Notes under the pieces: generated by a model | What the model was told of the DNA's origin: nothing | Seen by the model: the letters and a program-made list of their open reading frames with translations, nothing else | The model's database searches: none | Source of the DNA: Pseudoalteromonas phenolica | GTDB lineage: Bacteria; Pseudomonadota; Gammaproteobacteria; Enterobacterales; Alteromonadaceae | DNA: 64,000 nucleotides | Reading direction: 5' to 3' | Assembly (NCBI RefSeq): GCF_005876835.1 | Contig: NZ_PPSW01000007.1 | Coordinates: forward strand, 186,001 to 250,000 | Shown: positions 28,059 to 37,538 of the stretch, piece by piece | Layout of the letters: every line of letters starts with the position of its first letter | Numbering within the stretch: position 1 is the first letter of the stretch | Made by a program: the position numbers and the translations under genes

Positions 28059-28680
28059 GTTACGAGAATTCCTTAAGTTAGCTGTATTTCTTGCATTTTC
28101 ACTTATTTCTTCTACGAGTTTTGCAAAAGACAAGATCATGATCATTGGAGATAGCTTAAGCGCTGGCTACGGGCTTGAACAAGAGCAAGCATGGGTTTAT
28201 TTGTTACAAAATAAATATAAACAAGAACAAAGCGATATCGAAATCATCAATACCGCCATTAGCGGCCAAACAACCGATAACGCGATTTTGAAAATAGATG
28301 CGTGGTTACAGGCTCACAAGCCTACTCATGTATTAGTTGAACTAGGCGGGAACGATGGTATTCGCGGCTTTCCAGTGAAAATTCTTCGTAAAAACCTCAC
28401 CACCCTCGTTGAGAAAAGCCAAGCGGCGGGTGCTAAAGTCGCCGTGATGGCCATTCAAATTCCGCCTAATTTAGGTCCTCGTTACACCAAGATGTTTGCA
28501 GACACCTACAAAAAGGTAACTGACACAACAGACAGTTATCTAATGCCATATTTTATGGTTGAAATAGCAACAGATAAGTCATTGATGATGCAAGATAACC
28601 TTCACCCGAATGCCGAAGGACAGCCGATTATTCGTGATTTTATGTATCGTGAATTCAATACTTGGTTAAAACAAAATTAG
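28057..28680 (+). CDS. tesA: Periplasmic SGNH esterase/lysophospholipase, TesA
   Basis: A periplasmic thioesterase I/protease I/lysophospholipase L1 homologue of 207 residues. A 22-residue signal peptide ends near FA-K. Block I is GDSLSAGYG with the catalytic Ser, block III GGNDG, and block V DNLHPN contains the Asp/His of the triad. Start ATG at 28057 with GAGAAAG seven bases upstream. Divergent from ybbA with overlapping start codons, the same neighbours as in E. coli. Confidence 0.95.
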   Translation: MLREFLKLAVFLAFSLISSTSFAKDKIMIIGDSLSAGYGLEQEQAWVYLLQNKYKQEQSDIEIINTAISGQTTDNAILKIDAWLQAHKPTHVLVELGGNDGIRGFPVKILRKNLTTLVEKSQAAGAKVAVMAIQIPPNLGPRYTKMFADTYKKVTDTTDSYLMPYFMVEIATDKSLMMQDNLHPNAEGQPIIRDFMYREFNTWLKQN

Positions 28681-28702
28681 TGGCCTATACACCTATTACA
28701 CA

Positions 28703-31105
28703 TCAAGTACTTTTGTGATCTAACCAGCGGGATAGTGTGTTGCATAACTTGACTATCTCGACTGGTTTAGCGATGAAGTCATCCATTCCTGCTTGAAAAC
28801 AACTTTCCATATCAGATTTTTGCGTATTCGCGGTTAACGCAACAATAGGTAAGTTTTGCCATTTAGCTTGTTGGCGAATGAGTTTCGTTGTTTCAAGACC
28901 GTCCAGCTTAGGCATCTGCATATCCATTAATATTAAATCAAAAGACCTTTGCTCGAGAATATCTAAAGCAACTTCACCATCTTGTGCGAGTACGACTTGC
29001 AATCCAACTTTTTCTAGTAATGCTTTGATAACAATTTGGTTAACTGGGTTGTCTTCAACGAGCAGAATATCGCCATTAAGCTTAGGTAAGCTATTCTCCA
29101 AGGGCTCTGGTGGGGTTTCTATTGATTCTGTTACAGCAACGCGAATCGGGATAGTAAAAGTGATCTTCGTCCCCTTTGCTGGTTCAGACTCAAGTTTTAT
29201 GTTTCCTCCAAGCAAGCTGACGATTTGTTTGCAAAGGCTCAGCCCCAGGCCTGTCCCACCAAACTGTCTAGAATGGCTCTCATCAACTTGCGAAAACGGC
29301 TCAAATACGTGTTGCTGCTCACCGCTATCAATCCCAATACCCGTGTCTTCAACACAAATAGATAATTCAGAAACGCCCTCTTGCGAGCCAGTATCAATAT
29401 GAATAAAGATGTGACCTGACTCTGTGAACTTTATGCTATTACCAATTAGATTTACTAATAACTGCTCCAAACGAATTTTGTCTGTTTCAATAAAATCAGG
29501 TGCCCCTTCACCCCAACAAGCCTTAAATTGAATATACTCTTTGTCAACCATTGGCGAGAGCATGTTGATGACATGCTCTACAGAGCCTTTCAGAGAAAAA
29601 ACCGTATTCTCAACCTTTTCACTACCCGCCTCTAACTTAGCTATATTTAGAATGTTATTGATAATTTCGAGTAAATGTTCGCTCGATTTTATGCCAATAT
29701 CTAAATATTCTTGCTGCTTTCCAGACAAAGGCTCCTCTAACTTAAGTAAATTTAACGTACCGAGGATCCCATTCATCGGAGTTCGAATTTCATGACTCAT
29801 ATTCGCCAAAAATCGGGATTTCACATTCAGCGCATCTTGCGCTTGATCAATCGCTTTTTGTAACTCTTCAGTGCGACTATCTACTCTGCGTTCAAGCTCT
29901 GCATTGCGCAAAAAAACTTGCTCTTTCATTACCATAAAAGCACGTGCTAATTGTCCAATTTCGTCCTTTCCTTTGGTGTTTACTTTAAAATCATAATTCC
30001 CCTTTGAAATACACGTAGCGGCATTGATAAGTGAATTAATAGGTTGATAAAAACGGGTTGATAACCACCGAGCAAGAAAAATAAGCGCCAGAATCAAAAT
30101 ACATAAAATCCCCCATAGCTGCATTTGCAGCGCTTTTACAGGTCCAAAAATGACTTCATTTGGTAATACCACGGCAATGGCATATCCCGTGCTGGGAATA
30201 GGTGAGTAAAAGTAGTGTTTATTTTGCTTTGATATCGGATCATAAACCTCTCTAACGCCACTATGGCCTGCAAGCATGTGAAGCCCTATCTCCTGAAGTT
30301 GCGGGTCAGATTCTTGGGTGATTTTTTTTCGAATACTGATCTTTTCACCAATATCATTGAGTACCCATTTGTTATTTTCTGACTTTAACTGTATCACTTT
30401 GTCAGGCTCCCAGTGATACATATAAATACCACTTTTTGAAACCAGTAAGAACTTTGCTTCAGACCAAAAAGAACTCATGACCTGACTTTGTACTTGCTCT
30501 ACTAATCGGTCTACCTCTTGCCATGGCACAGCTCCACCTAGCAAGCCGACCAAATTTGAACTTTTATCAAAGATAGTGCTCGCAATGACAATTTGTCTAA
30601 CGCCAGTAGTATAAGAAATCATAGGTTCCGATACATAATTAACCTCTCTTTCTGCTTCATTAGCGCCGACTGTTGCTTGCCAGTAGTCTCTTTTAATGAT
30701 TGTTTTAGGCGTGGCTGATGGTGATTTGTCATCAGATGTTCGACGAAAACCTTGGTAAGGGTTCCCGCCTTCTGTATTGTAAAAAGTACCATCAAGTGTA
30801 CCCACAATAAATTTTTCAAACGAATGCGTTTGCCGAAGCTTTTCTGCAATTAAATATGAACGCATCGATGCAAAGTCCATAGATTTAACTCGAGGATCTT
30901 GTGACATCAATGCAACTTCGGCCACTTTAGCGACAAAATACTGCTCAAATACTGCCGCTACGTTTTGAGATTTAGCTTGCGCAGCATCTAGACTAAATCG
31001 CCGAGCTTGCTGGCTGCTATGGGAAATAACCACCACAAATACAACCAACAATGGCAGTAAAGAAGATAAGAAGAATACTAAGGTCAAACGAGCTTTTAAT
31101 CTCAT
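28703..31105 (-). CDS. Hybrid sensor histidine kinase with dCache sensor and receiver
   Basis: An inner-membrane signalling kinase of 800 residues. TM1 (about 8-30) and TM2 (about 335-355) frame a ~300-residue periplasmic dCache-like sensor. HAMP (about 358-410), a coiled coil, HisKA with NMSHEIRTPMNGIL (phospho-His about 435), HATPase (GTGLGLSLCKQI) and a C-terminal receiver with LILMDMQMP follow. There is no Hpt domain, so phosphate must pass to a separate protein. The frame opens with TTG at 31114; ATG at 31105 is preferred. No cognate regulator is adjacent, and the signal is unknown, though small organic ligands are typical for dCache. Confidence 0.93.
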   Translation of the reverse strand: MRLKARLTLVFFLSSLLPLLVVFVVVISHSSQQARRFSLDAAQAKSQNVAAVFEQYFVAKVAEVALMSQDPRVKSMDFASMRSYLIAEKLRQTHSFEKFIVGTLDGTFYNTEGGNPYQGFRRTSDDKSPSATPKTIIKRDYWQATVGANEAEREVNYVSEPMISYTTGVRQIVIASTIFDKSSNLVGLLGGAVPWQEVDRLVEQVQSQVMSSFWSEAKFLLVSKSGIYMYHWEPDKVIQLKSENNKWVLNDIGEKISIRKKITQESDPQLQEIGLHMLAGHSGVREVYDPISKQNKHYFYSPIPSTGYAIAVVLPNEVIFGPVKALQMQLWGILCILILALIFLARWLSTRFYQPINSLINAATCISKGNYDFKVNTKGKDEIGQLARAFMVMKEQVFLRNAELERRVDSRTEELQKAIDQAQDALNVKSRFLANMSHEIRTPMNGILGTLNLLKLEEPLSGKQQEYLDIGIKSSEHLLEIINNILNIAKLEAGSEKVENTVFSLKGSVEHVINMLSPMVDKEYIQFKACWGEGAPDFIETDKIRLEQLLVNLIGNSIKFTESGHIFIHIDTGSQEGVSELSICVEDTGIGIDSGEQQHVFEPFSQVDESHSRQFGGTGLGLSLCKQIVSLLGGNIKLESEPAKGTKITFTIPIRVAVTESIETPPEPLENSLPKLNGDILLVEDNPVNQIVIKALLEKVGLQVVLAQDGEVALDILEQRSFDLILMDMQMPKLDGLETTKLIRQQAKWQNLPIVALTANTQKSDMESCFQAGMDDFIAKPVEIVKLCNTLSRWLDHKST

Positions 31106-31343
31106 ACAAAACAAGCAAATGAATCCAACTCTTTTAACTGTAGACTACGAATAATGGAAAAACTCAAAAGCTCGCGAATATTCAGTTATTAACAATGCAC
31201 TCCAGATTAATTTAAAAACAATACAAAAGGATTAAATAGTCTTGTTGTGGTTAATCATTTTTCAGTTTCTTAACCCACATCAAAAACCTAAAACAAAACC
31301 AGTGCTAATTTTCACTTAGATTATTTGTGATAAGTAGCTCGTT

Positions 31344-32309
31344 ATGACTTTAACTCGGTCGTTTGTAGTTTTAATGTCTGTTTTATTTTTTAACCTGTCA
31401 TTTGCCAAAGAGCCAATTACACCCATTGTGACGCCTTCCCATTTAAATAAAGAAAAAATAGCTTTGGGTAAAGCCCTTTTCTTCGATAAGCGTCTATCTA
31501 AAAATGATGAAATTAGCTGTGCAAGCTGCCACCAGCTTACGACTAATGGCGCTGACAACAAGGCGTTGTCTGATGGCGTAGATGGCCAGAAAACCACAGC
31601 TAAAACGCCTACTGTGTACAATGCGGTCTTTAACATTCGACAGACTTGGAGTGGCGCTCGAACTGATTTATTTGATCAAGTCGATGCACCAATTACAAAT
31701 CCGAAGGAGCATGGCACGACTTGGGCTAAGGTCATCGCAAAGCTGTCGGCAGATAAAAAGCTAGCGACAAAGTTCAAGCGAATTTATCACTCTCCCATCA
31801 GCCAACAAAACATTCAACATGCCATTGCTGAGTTTGAACAATCTTTAGTGACGACTAATTCACCTTTTGATCGTTGGTTACAAGGCGATCAGAACGCCAT
31901 TGATAGTAGAACAAAGCAAGGTTATCAACTATTTAAGCGCTATGGCTGCATTAGCTGCCACCAAGGTAGAAATGTCGGTGGCAACATGTTTTCAAAAATT
32001 GGCCATTTTGGTGATTACTTTCAAGACCGTGGCGGTGAAATCACAGAAATCGATTTAGGTCGCTATATGGTGACAAAGAACCCTTATGATAAACATGTTT
32101 TTAAGGTTCCAAGCCTCAGGCTAAGCAGTTTACAAACACACTTTTTTCACGACGGCAGTCAAAACGATCTCAGTGATGCCATTAGAGTAATGGCCAAATA
32201 TCAATTGGGTCGTGCTATACCTGAACAAGATATTCAATCAATTCGTGCTTTTTTAACTAGCCTAGTCGGTCAGCATCCGGAATTAATGAGTCCTTATGAA
32301 GCAGAGTAG
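31344..32309 (+). CDS. Di-heme cytochrome c peroxidase family protein
   Basis: A periplasmic 321-residue protein with a signal peptide (about 1-21) and two heme c motifs, CASCH (about 58-62) and CISCH (about 205-209). The WSGAR and NPKEHGTTW segments are typical of the CCP/MauG family. Classical members reduce H2O2 with electrons from cytochrome c; this one is in the usual size range. The last 14 bp overlap the following GGDEF-EAL gene, so the two are co-expressed. The divergent kinase lies 238 bp away. Confidence 0.9.
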   Translation: MTLTRSFVVLMSVLFFNLSFAKEPITPIVTPSHLNKEKIALGKALFFDKRLSKNDEISCASCHQLTTNGADNKALSDGVDGQKTTAKTPTVYNAVFNIRQTWSGARTDLFDQVDAPITNPKEHGTTWAKVIAKLSADKKLATKFKRIYHSPISQQNIQHAIAEFEQSLVTTNSPFDRWLQGDQNAIDSRTKQGYQLFKRYGCISCHQGRNVGGNMFSKIGHFGDYFQDRGGEITEIDLGRYMVTKNPYDKHVFKVPSLRLSSLQTHFFHDGSQNDLSDAIRVMAKYQLGRAIPEQDIQSIRAFLTSLVGQHPELMSPYEAE

Positions 32310-35300
32310 TTTTTTTAGTAAAATAATTAACTTGTCCATATTTTTTATGCTGATTTGGGTCGCTTATGCACTAATCAGTAGTGCGCAGGATGACAATAAA
32401 GCGCATCAAAACAGAGTTCAGTTTTTATTCTCAAGTAATGCCGTTGATGCACAGCTCAATCAATTTGCGTTAAAAATCATTGCCGTAGATATGCCGGAAT
32501 ATGATGAACTTGTCACGCTGACGCAAAGGCTGGATAGCCTTAAGTCTCTTGTTAACTCTCAGCACTCGCCTTTTGCAGCCACAACCTCAGACTTGCAGCA
32601 AAAAATATCTCATTACTTTGCACTCATTGATGACAAAATGCTGCAACTAGAGCGCATAAAAACTGCAGCCTCTTTGATGCGCAACACCTTACTTTACTTA
32701 CCTCAGTTGAATAAAGAGCTACAACTCCAAGGCAGCAAAGACGCATTGATTGCCCAGCAGTTATATAGCGACGTGTTGTCGTATAACTTTTATGCTGATG
32801 AAGTAAAGCTGGTCGAAATACAAAGCAAACTAGAAGTTATTGGCGATAGAAAGCAAAGCCCATTAATTAAAAACTTAAAACAACACTTACAGGTTCAGCT
32901 AGTACAACAACACGATTTAAAAAACCTTTACAACGCCTTTGTCGCAACCCCCAGTAAACCGGCTTTTAACACGCTCAATAGTAGCTACAATCAGTATCAC
33001 TTAGAGAAACTTCAAAGCAGCAAAGAAAATCGTCAACTGACTTTAATACTCAGTGCAGCGCTGTTGCTCGCCCTGATCATTATTTACAGACGTTTAAACC
33101 ATGCCCGATTTAGCGCCTTTAGATCTGGCAAGTTACTAAAAGAAGCACTCACGTCCATTGAAGAAGGATTTGCGCTGTTTGATAAAAATAACCAGTTGGT
33201 GCTTTCGAACACAAGTTGGTTTAATCATCATGAAATAGACCCAGATAATGCCCCAAAAACGCTTGAGCAATGGCAAACATTACAAAGCAATCAACTCATC
33301 AATCAAATTGAATCACATAATCAAACCTTGCATTGCAGCTTGGCTGGCAAATGGATCAGAACCACACTAAACCAAGCGCATGATGGTGCGATGGCGTGTG
33401 TCAGTGTCGATGTCACCTCATTTAAACACGCTGAAGCGACCTTAAAAAAGTGGGGCCATGCCATAGAGCAAAGTCCAGTATCTATCGTTATTACCGACAC
33501 CCGTGGCAAAATTGAATATGTGAACCCTAAATTTGAGCATATTACCGGTTATCAATTAGAAGAAGTGCAAGGCAAAACCCCAAGGATCTTAAGATCACAA
33601 GTGACCACCACTGACTACAGAGCACTTTGGCTAGAATTAAAAGAAAAAGGGCAATGGCGCGGTGAATTCCATAACCAGAAAAAAAATGGCGAACACTATT
33701 GGGAGCAAGCAAGGATCTCAGCGATAAAAGACCAACAAGGCGAGGTCACACACTATATTGCTGTAAAGGAGGACATCACAGAGCAAAAACACGCCCATGC
33801 GAAATTAAAAACGGCAGCAGCGGTGTTTAATGCCACCCAAGAAGGGATTATGACCACCAATAGCGAGCTCGAAATTACTGCTATTAATCCAGCTTTCACA
33901 CGCATCACAGGTTACAGTGCTGTCGATGTATTAGGCAAAAAACCATCAATACTCAGTTCAGGCAAGCATGATAAAGCTTTTTACGAAAAAATGTGGCAAA
34001 CCCTCAAAGAGCAAGACCAATGGGCTTCTGAGATTTGGAATAAACGCAAAGACGGCTCACTTTATCCAGAATGGCTTTCAATCAGTGCAGTGCGTGATGA
34101 AGACGGTCATATTCAACAATACATTGCGGTAATTTCAGATATTACGGAGCGTAAAACACAAGAAGAAAAGATCCAGTACCAAGCCTACTACGATGCGTTA
34201 ACAGGCCTGCCTAATCGCAGCTTACTGCTAGAGCGTATTTCACAGAGTTTGCTGTATAGCGAACGCTATAAACAACTGAGCGCTTTATTATTTATCGATT
34301 TAGACCGATTCAAACGTATCAACGATACCATGGGCCATGAAGCTGGTGATGCGCTGTTAATTGAGGTGTCAGCACGATTAACTCAAATCGTACGTAAAAG
34401 CGATACAGTGTCACGATTCGGTGGCGACGAGTTTGTGATATTACTCAATAACATCGCATCAATAGAGCATTGCACGACCGTGGCTCAAAAGATTATCAAT
34501 GAGCTATCTAAACCCTTTATGATCCATGGCTTTGAAATTTTCTCAGGGGCTAGCATAGGGATCACTTTGTTGCCTGAAGACGCTGACAATGCCAAAGAAT
34601 TACTCAGACTGGCTGATTTAGCCATGTACAAAGCCAAAGAAAATGGCCGTAACCAGTTCCATTTTTTCGCAAAAAGTATGCAACAGCAAGTTAATCGTCG
34701 TGTTGAATTAGAGCACAAACTCCGTAATGCCATTAAGAATCAAGAGTTAAGCCTTTTTTATCAACCAATTGTTGATACTCAAAGTGCCTCTTTGTATGGT
34801 GTTGAGGCACTGATGCGCTGGCAACTCAGTGATGGCAGCTTTATTTCTCCAGCAGAATTTATTCCAGTAGCTGAAGAAAGCGGGCTCATCAGTGAAATGG
34901 GCGAGTGGCTCATAAAACAAGCTTGCTCAGATATTCAGTCACTCAATTTAAATTGCAACTGCCAGTGTATGCTCTCGGTTAATGTCTCTAGTCAACAATA
35001 TCGCTTAGGGTTTAATGCTGAAATACTCTCAACGATTCTCAAAGATACGCAATTTAATGCCAACTTATTAAATTTAGAAATAACCGAAAGTATCTTACTT
35101 GATAACGATCAAGCCGTGATGAATTGGCTACAAGACTTAAGAGCCACAGGGGCACAGCTTGCCATTGACGACTTTGGTACAGGTTATTCATCGCTTAGCT
35201 ATCTTCGCCGCTTCCCGATAAACACCATTAAAATCGACCGCAGTTTCATTTCAGATCTGACTGCCAGTGAAGACTCCGCAGTACTGGTTAAAGCGATTGT

Positions 35301-35523
35301 CTCAATGGCTGACAGTTTAAACCTTAAAGTCATTGCTGAAGGGGTCGAAAACAAGGTGCAATTAAAGAGCCTTAACGACTTAGGCGGGCAATACGTACAA
35401 GGTTATTTTTACGCTAAGCCGCTGCCGATAGAAGCGCTACAAACTTGGGTAAATGAACACATTTGTCGTTTTTGTTGCAAGAAAAGTAAGTTGATAGAAA
35501 GCCAATGTGATTTTGTAATATAA
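32296..35523 (+). CDS. Membrane multi-PAS GGDEF-EAL cyclic-di-GMP protein
   Basis: A 1075-residue signalling protein. The N-terminal membrane helix (about 8-27), a mainly helical ~220-residue periplasmic sensor and a second helix (about 250-265) come first. A degenerate PAS and two clear PAS/PAC units (about 385-500 and 510-625), GGDEF (RFGGDEFVILL) and EAL follow. In EAL, GVEALMRW, LEITES, IDDFGTGYSSL and IAEGVE are all intact, so both activities are possible. It starts inside the peroxidase gene (14-bp overlap), hinting at a link between periplasmic redox state and c-di-GMP. Confidence 0.93.
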   Translation: MKQSSFFSKIINLSIFFMLIWVAYALISSAQDDNKAHQNRVQFLFSSNAVDAQLNQFALKIIAVDMPEYDELVTLTQRLDSLKSLVNSQHSPFAATTSDLQQKISHYFALIDDKMLQLERIKTAASLMRNTLLYLPQLNKELQLQGSKDALIAQQLYSDVLSYNFYADEVKLVEIQSKLEVIGDRKQSPLIKNLKQHLQVQLVQQHDLKNLYNAFVATPSKPAFNTLNSSYNQYHLEKLQSSKENRQLTLILSAALLLALIIIYRRLNHARFSAFRSGKLLKEALTSIEEGFALFDKNNQLVLSNTSWFNHHEIDPDNAPKTLEQWQTLQSNQLINQIESHNQTLHCSLAGKWIRTTLNQAHDGAMACVSVDVTSFKHAEATLKKWGHAIEQSPVSIVITDTRGKIEYVNPKFEHITGYQLEEVQGKTPRILRSQVTTTDYRALWLELKEKGQWRGEFHNQKKNGEHYWEQARISAIKDQQGEVTHYIAVKEDITEQKHAHAKLKTAAAVFNATQEGIMTTNSELEITAINPAFTRITGYSAVDVLGKKPSILSSGKHDKAFYEKMWQTLKEQDQWASEIWNKRKDGSLYPEWLSISAVRDEDGHIQQYIAVISDITERKTQEEKIQYQAYYDALTGLPNRSLLLERISQSLLYSERYKQLSALLFIDLDRFKRINDTMGHEAGDALLIEVSARLTQIVRKSDTVSRFGGDEFVILLNNIASIEHCTTVAQKIINELSKPFMIHGFEIFSGASIGITLLPEDADNAKELLRLADLAMYKAKENGRNQFHFFAKSMQQQVNRRVELEHKLRNAIKNQELSLFYQPIVDTQSASLYGVEALMRWQLSDGSFISPAEFIPVAEESGLISEMGEWLIKQACSDIQSLNLNCNCQCMLSVNVSSQQYRLGFNAEILSTILKDTQFNANLLNLEITESILLDNDQAVMNWLQDLRATGAQLAIDDFGTGYSSLSYLRRFPINTIKIDRSFISDLTASEDSAVLVKAIVSMADSLNLKVIAEGVENKVQLKSLNDLGGQYVQGYFYAKPLPIEALQTWVNEHICRFCCKKSKLIESQCDFVI

Positions 35524-35570
35524 ATAACTGTAGATAGATAAGTTGAATTTGAAAAAAACGGATAAATAGG

Positions 35571-35607
35571 AAAAGCAAAGCAATAAAAGTAACTTTACTG
35601 CTTTGCT
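35571..35607 (-). terminator. Probable terminator of the secreted unknown protein
   Basis: AGCAAAGCA (35574-35582) pairs with TGCTTTGCT (35599-35607), with a further AAAGT/ACTTT pairing inside. On the minus strand it ends in a short TTTT. The pairing is clear but the U tract is poor. Confidence 0.5.
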
Positions 35608-35619
35608 AGTCACATCTAT

Positions 35620-36750
35620 TTAAGGGCAGGGGCCCTCAAAAGAAAACAATGGCTCTCCGTTTAAGTCGTAATATGTGTGTTTACATGTATCTCTTTGCAA
35701 GTTTCCTCCACCTCTAGAGTTAAGAGGTATATTACGCCAACTTGGCGCAGCGCCACTTCCTGGGTTACTGCCAGACGATACCGTCTTTTTGAACTGCTTA
35801 TCTATAGCATCAGCTAAGCAAGGTGAGATGTCACTTGCTTTGAGTGTTCCAGCAGAGGCGCCACTGTTTTTAATTAGATGCAATGGAATCCCACCTACAT
35901 GAGAAAGCCTCTCATCAGTGCTTACATCTATTGAGCCCTCAACCATTTTAAGCTTAAACACCACATTATTTCTGGCTGCAGCTCCAAGATGCCATGAATG
36001 GCTTACCGTAAAGTCAGTAATCACGTTTTTAGTTTCGTCAAAATACTCAACTGTTCCACCAACCCCAAAACCACCTAAAGCAACTTGAAAGTTTGCTCCT
36101 GTTATACGATAACCTTGGAACGAGTTTTTATATTTTTCATCACGCCTAGCTTTGTCATTTGCATGCGTCATTATCTTACCTTTCGCAATAAGATTATGAG
36201 CTAGTTCCATAGCCTTACTTTCTGGACTATTAGAACAGTCTGTAGCCATAAGCAATATATCATTTTCGACTCTTTGCTGATTAAACATCGAAAATGAGTT
36301 GCGAGATTGTTTTTTTATAAGAGCATTAAGGTCAAAGTTAGCTCTAAGATCACGAGTGACATTAGTCATAATCTTATAGCCATTTCCGGTGTTAATAAGC
36401 ATTTCCTTTATTTGAGCTGGGACTTGCTGCATTTCTCTAATTTCAACAGACATCTCATGAAAAGGCCGACCTTGATTGGTGTAACCGATGTAGAAGCCAT
36501 AAAACTGTTCTTGTTGAAGATCATAAACCACTAACTTAGTTGTTGATGATCGACACTGCTGATCATCGGGTGTACCTCCCCAATCAACAAAACACTCAAG
36601 CTCAGGCTGATATTTATAACGCCTTGCAATTGACTTTGCTTCAGTGTAACTACAGTCATCACAAATAACTGATTCATAGTTAATACGAGCGTGTGCTTTA
36701 TCAAAAAAGCAAAAGAATAAGACTAAAAAGAAGTAGATTGGTAATTTCAT
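35620..36750 (-). CDS. Secreted Cys-containing protein, unrecognised
   Basis: A 376-residue protein with a signal peptide (about 1-22, ending AHA-R) and no family I recognise. Cysteines cluster near the N-terminus (CDDC at about 30-33, then near 53 and 64). More lie in the middle and C-terminus, with CP as the last residues, suggesting disulfides in the periplasm or outside the cell. A Gly-rich beta-like stretch (about 230-245, ALGGFGVGGTVEYFDE) and a GSNPGSGAAPS linker near 330 are visible. A 10-base C tract lies 36 bases upstream of the ATG. It looks like an accessory gene; function unknown. Confidence 0.7.
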   Translation of the reverse strand: MKLPIYFFLVLFFCFFDKAHARINYESVICDDCSYTEAKSIARRYKYQPELECFVDWGGTPDDQQCRSSTTKLVVYDLQQEQFYGFYIGYTNQGRPFHEMSVEIREMQQVPAQIKEMLINTGNGYKIMTNVTRDLRANFDLNALIKKQSRNSFSMFNQQRVENDILLMATDCSNSPESKAMELAHNLIAKGKIMTHANDKARRDEKYKNSFQGYRITGANFQVALGGFGVGGTVEYFDETKNVITDFTVSHSWHLGAAARNNVVFKLKMVEGSIDVSTDERLSHVGGIPLHLIKNSGASAGTLKASDISPCLADAIDKQFKKTVSSGSNPGSGAAPSWRNIPLNSRGGGNLQRDTCKHTYYDLNGEPLFSFEGPCP

Positions 36751-36786
36751 TAATATATCCTTATGTTAAAGCAAAAAATTAACACA

Positions 36787-36796
36787 CCCCCCCCCC
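36787..36796. repeat. Homopolymeric C(10) tract (G tract for the downstream gene)
   Basis: Ten consecutive C on the plus strand, followed by six A. For the minus-strand gene at 36750 this is a G10 tract in the promoter or leader. Such tracts can change length by slippage. Confidence 0.9.
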
Positions 36797-36882
36797 AAAA
36801 AACAACACCCTTGTTACAAACACTTTTTACTCCACACTAAAAAAGCAATAAATTAGTATTAAAAACTGGTTTAGATGATCAT

Positions 36883-37329
36883 CTAGAATAGAGATATTCG
36901 ACCATGCCTAACTAGCCAACGCTTTTTTAGGTGTTTGCTTATAAAACACATAGGCTTAGTTTGTTTCGAGCAATGCAAACTCACTCGTTCTCGAACGCTG
37001 ACATAATAAAATGCTAATTGCTTAAAATGGGTTGATAAATGCTGAGCTTGCTGCAATGAGCAGGGTACAAATATGCTCAACTCGCGATAGCTCATATCCT
37101 CATTACCGCCCCACAATCTTTTGTAAGCAATGCCTTGCGCTCGAAGATAACGCATCGCCGCTCTTTCGAGCCGTTTATTATGCGCCAAAGTTAAATTCTT
37201 CCCATGAGGGTTCCATAAGCTGATAATCGCGCCAGCTCTATGACCTGTTACTGTCTGACAAGGCATAACTCGACAAGTACTTTGAAAGTAACTGTGCTGA
37301 TAAATTTGCCAGAGTGTTTCTTCGATCAT
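36883..37329 (-). CDS. DUF3293 family protein
   Basis: A 148-residue cytoplasmic protein matching the DUF3293 pattern: an ISLWNPHG segment (about 36-43), NKRLERAAMRYLRAQGI and SIFVPCSLQQAQHLSTHFKQLAFYYV. No function is known for this family. Strong ribosome site AAGGAGA before the ATG. A single gene; the basic C-terminal tail is unusual but not informative. Confidence 0.75.
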   Translation of the reverse strand: MIEETLWQIYQHSYFQSTCRVMPCQTVTGHRAGAIISLWNPHGKNLTLAHNKRLERAAMRYLRAQGIAYKRLWGGNEDMSYRELSIFVPCSLQQAQHLSTHFKQLAFYYVSVRERVSLHCSKQTKPMCFISKHLKKRWLVRHGRISLF

Positions 37330-37483
37330 GCAGTCTCCTTAAACGAGTTAACTTGAGCCCTAGTTAACTATTCAGTTTAGCTAACTGACTAATATAGTGA
37401 GGAAAAAAGCTAACTTTTCGTTAAATTGAAAAACACGCTTTACACGAAAACTTACAATTCATTACAAATCAAACACTTGCAAA

Positions 37484-37511
37484 TTGGTCATTATATTGCT
37501 TTAACTATAAT
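37484..37511 (+). promoter_or_regulatory. Candidate sigma-70 promoter of the DGSG-repeat lipoprotein
   Basis: TTGGTC at 37484-37489 and a perfect TATAAT at 37506-37511 are spaced by 16 bp. Transcription would start near 37518, giving a leader of about 20 nt. Confidence 0.5.
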
Positions 37512-37538
37512 AACAAAAAAGCACATGTAGGAATTAAG

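Noticed and set aside
28059..28145. N-terminal extension of the ABC ATPase
   Set aside because: It would run into the tesA gene, and family members start near the ATG at 28058.
31316..31636. 106-residue minus-strand ORF
   Set aside because: Opposite the peroxidase signal peptide and first heme region; no ribosome site or domain.
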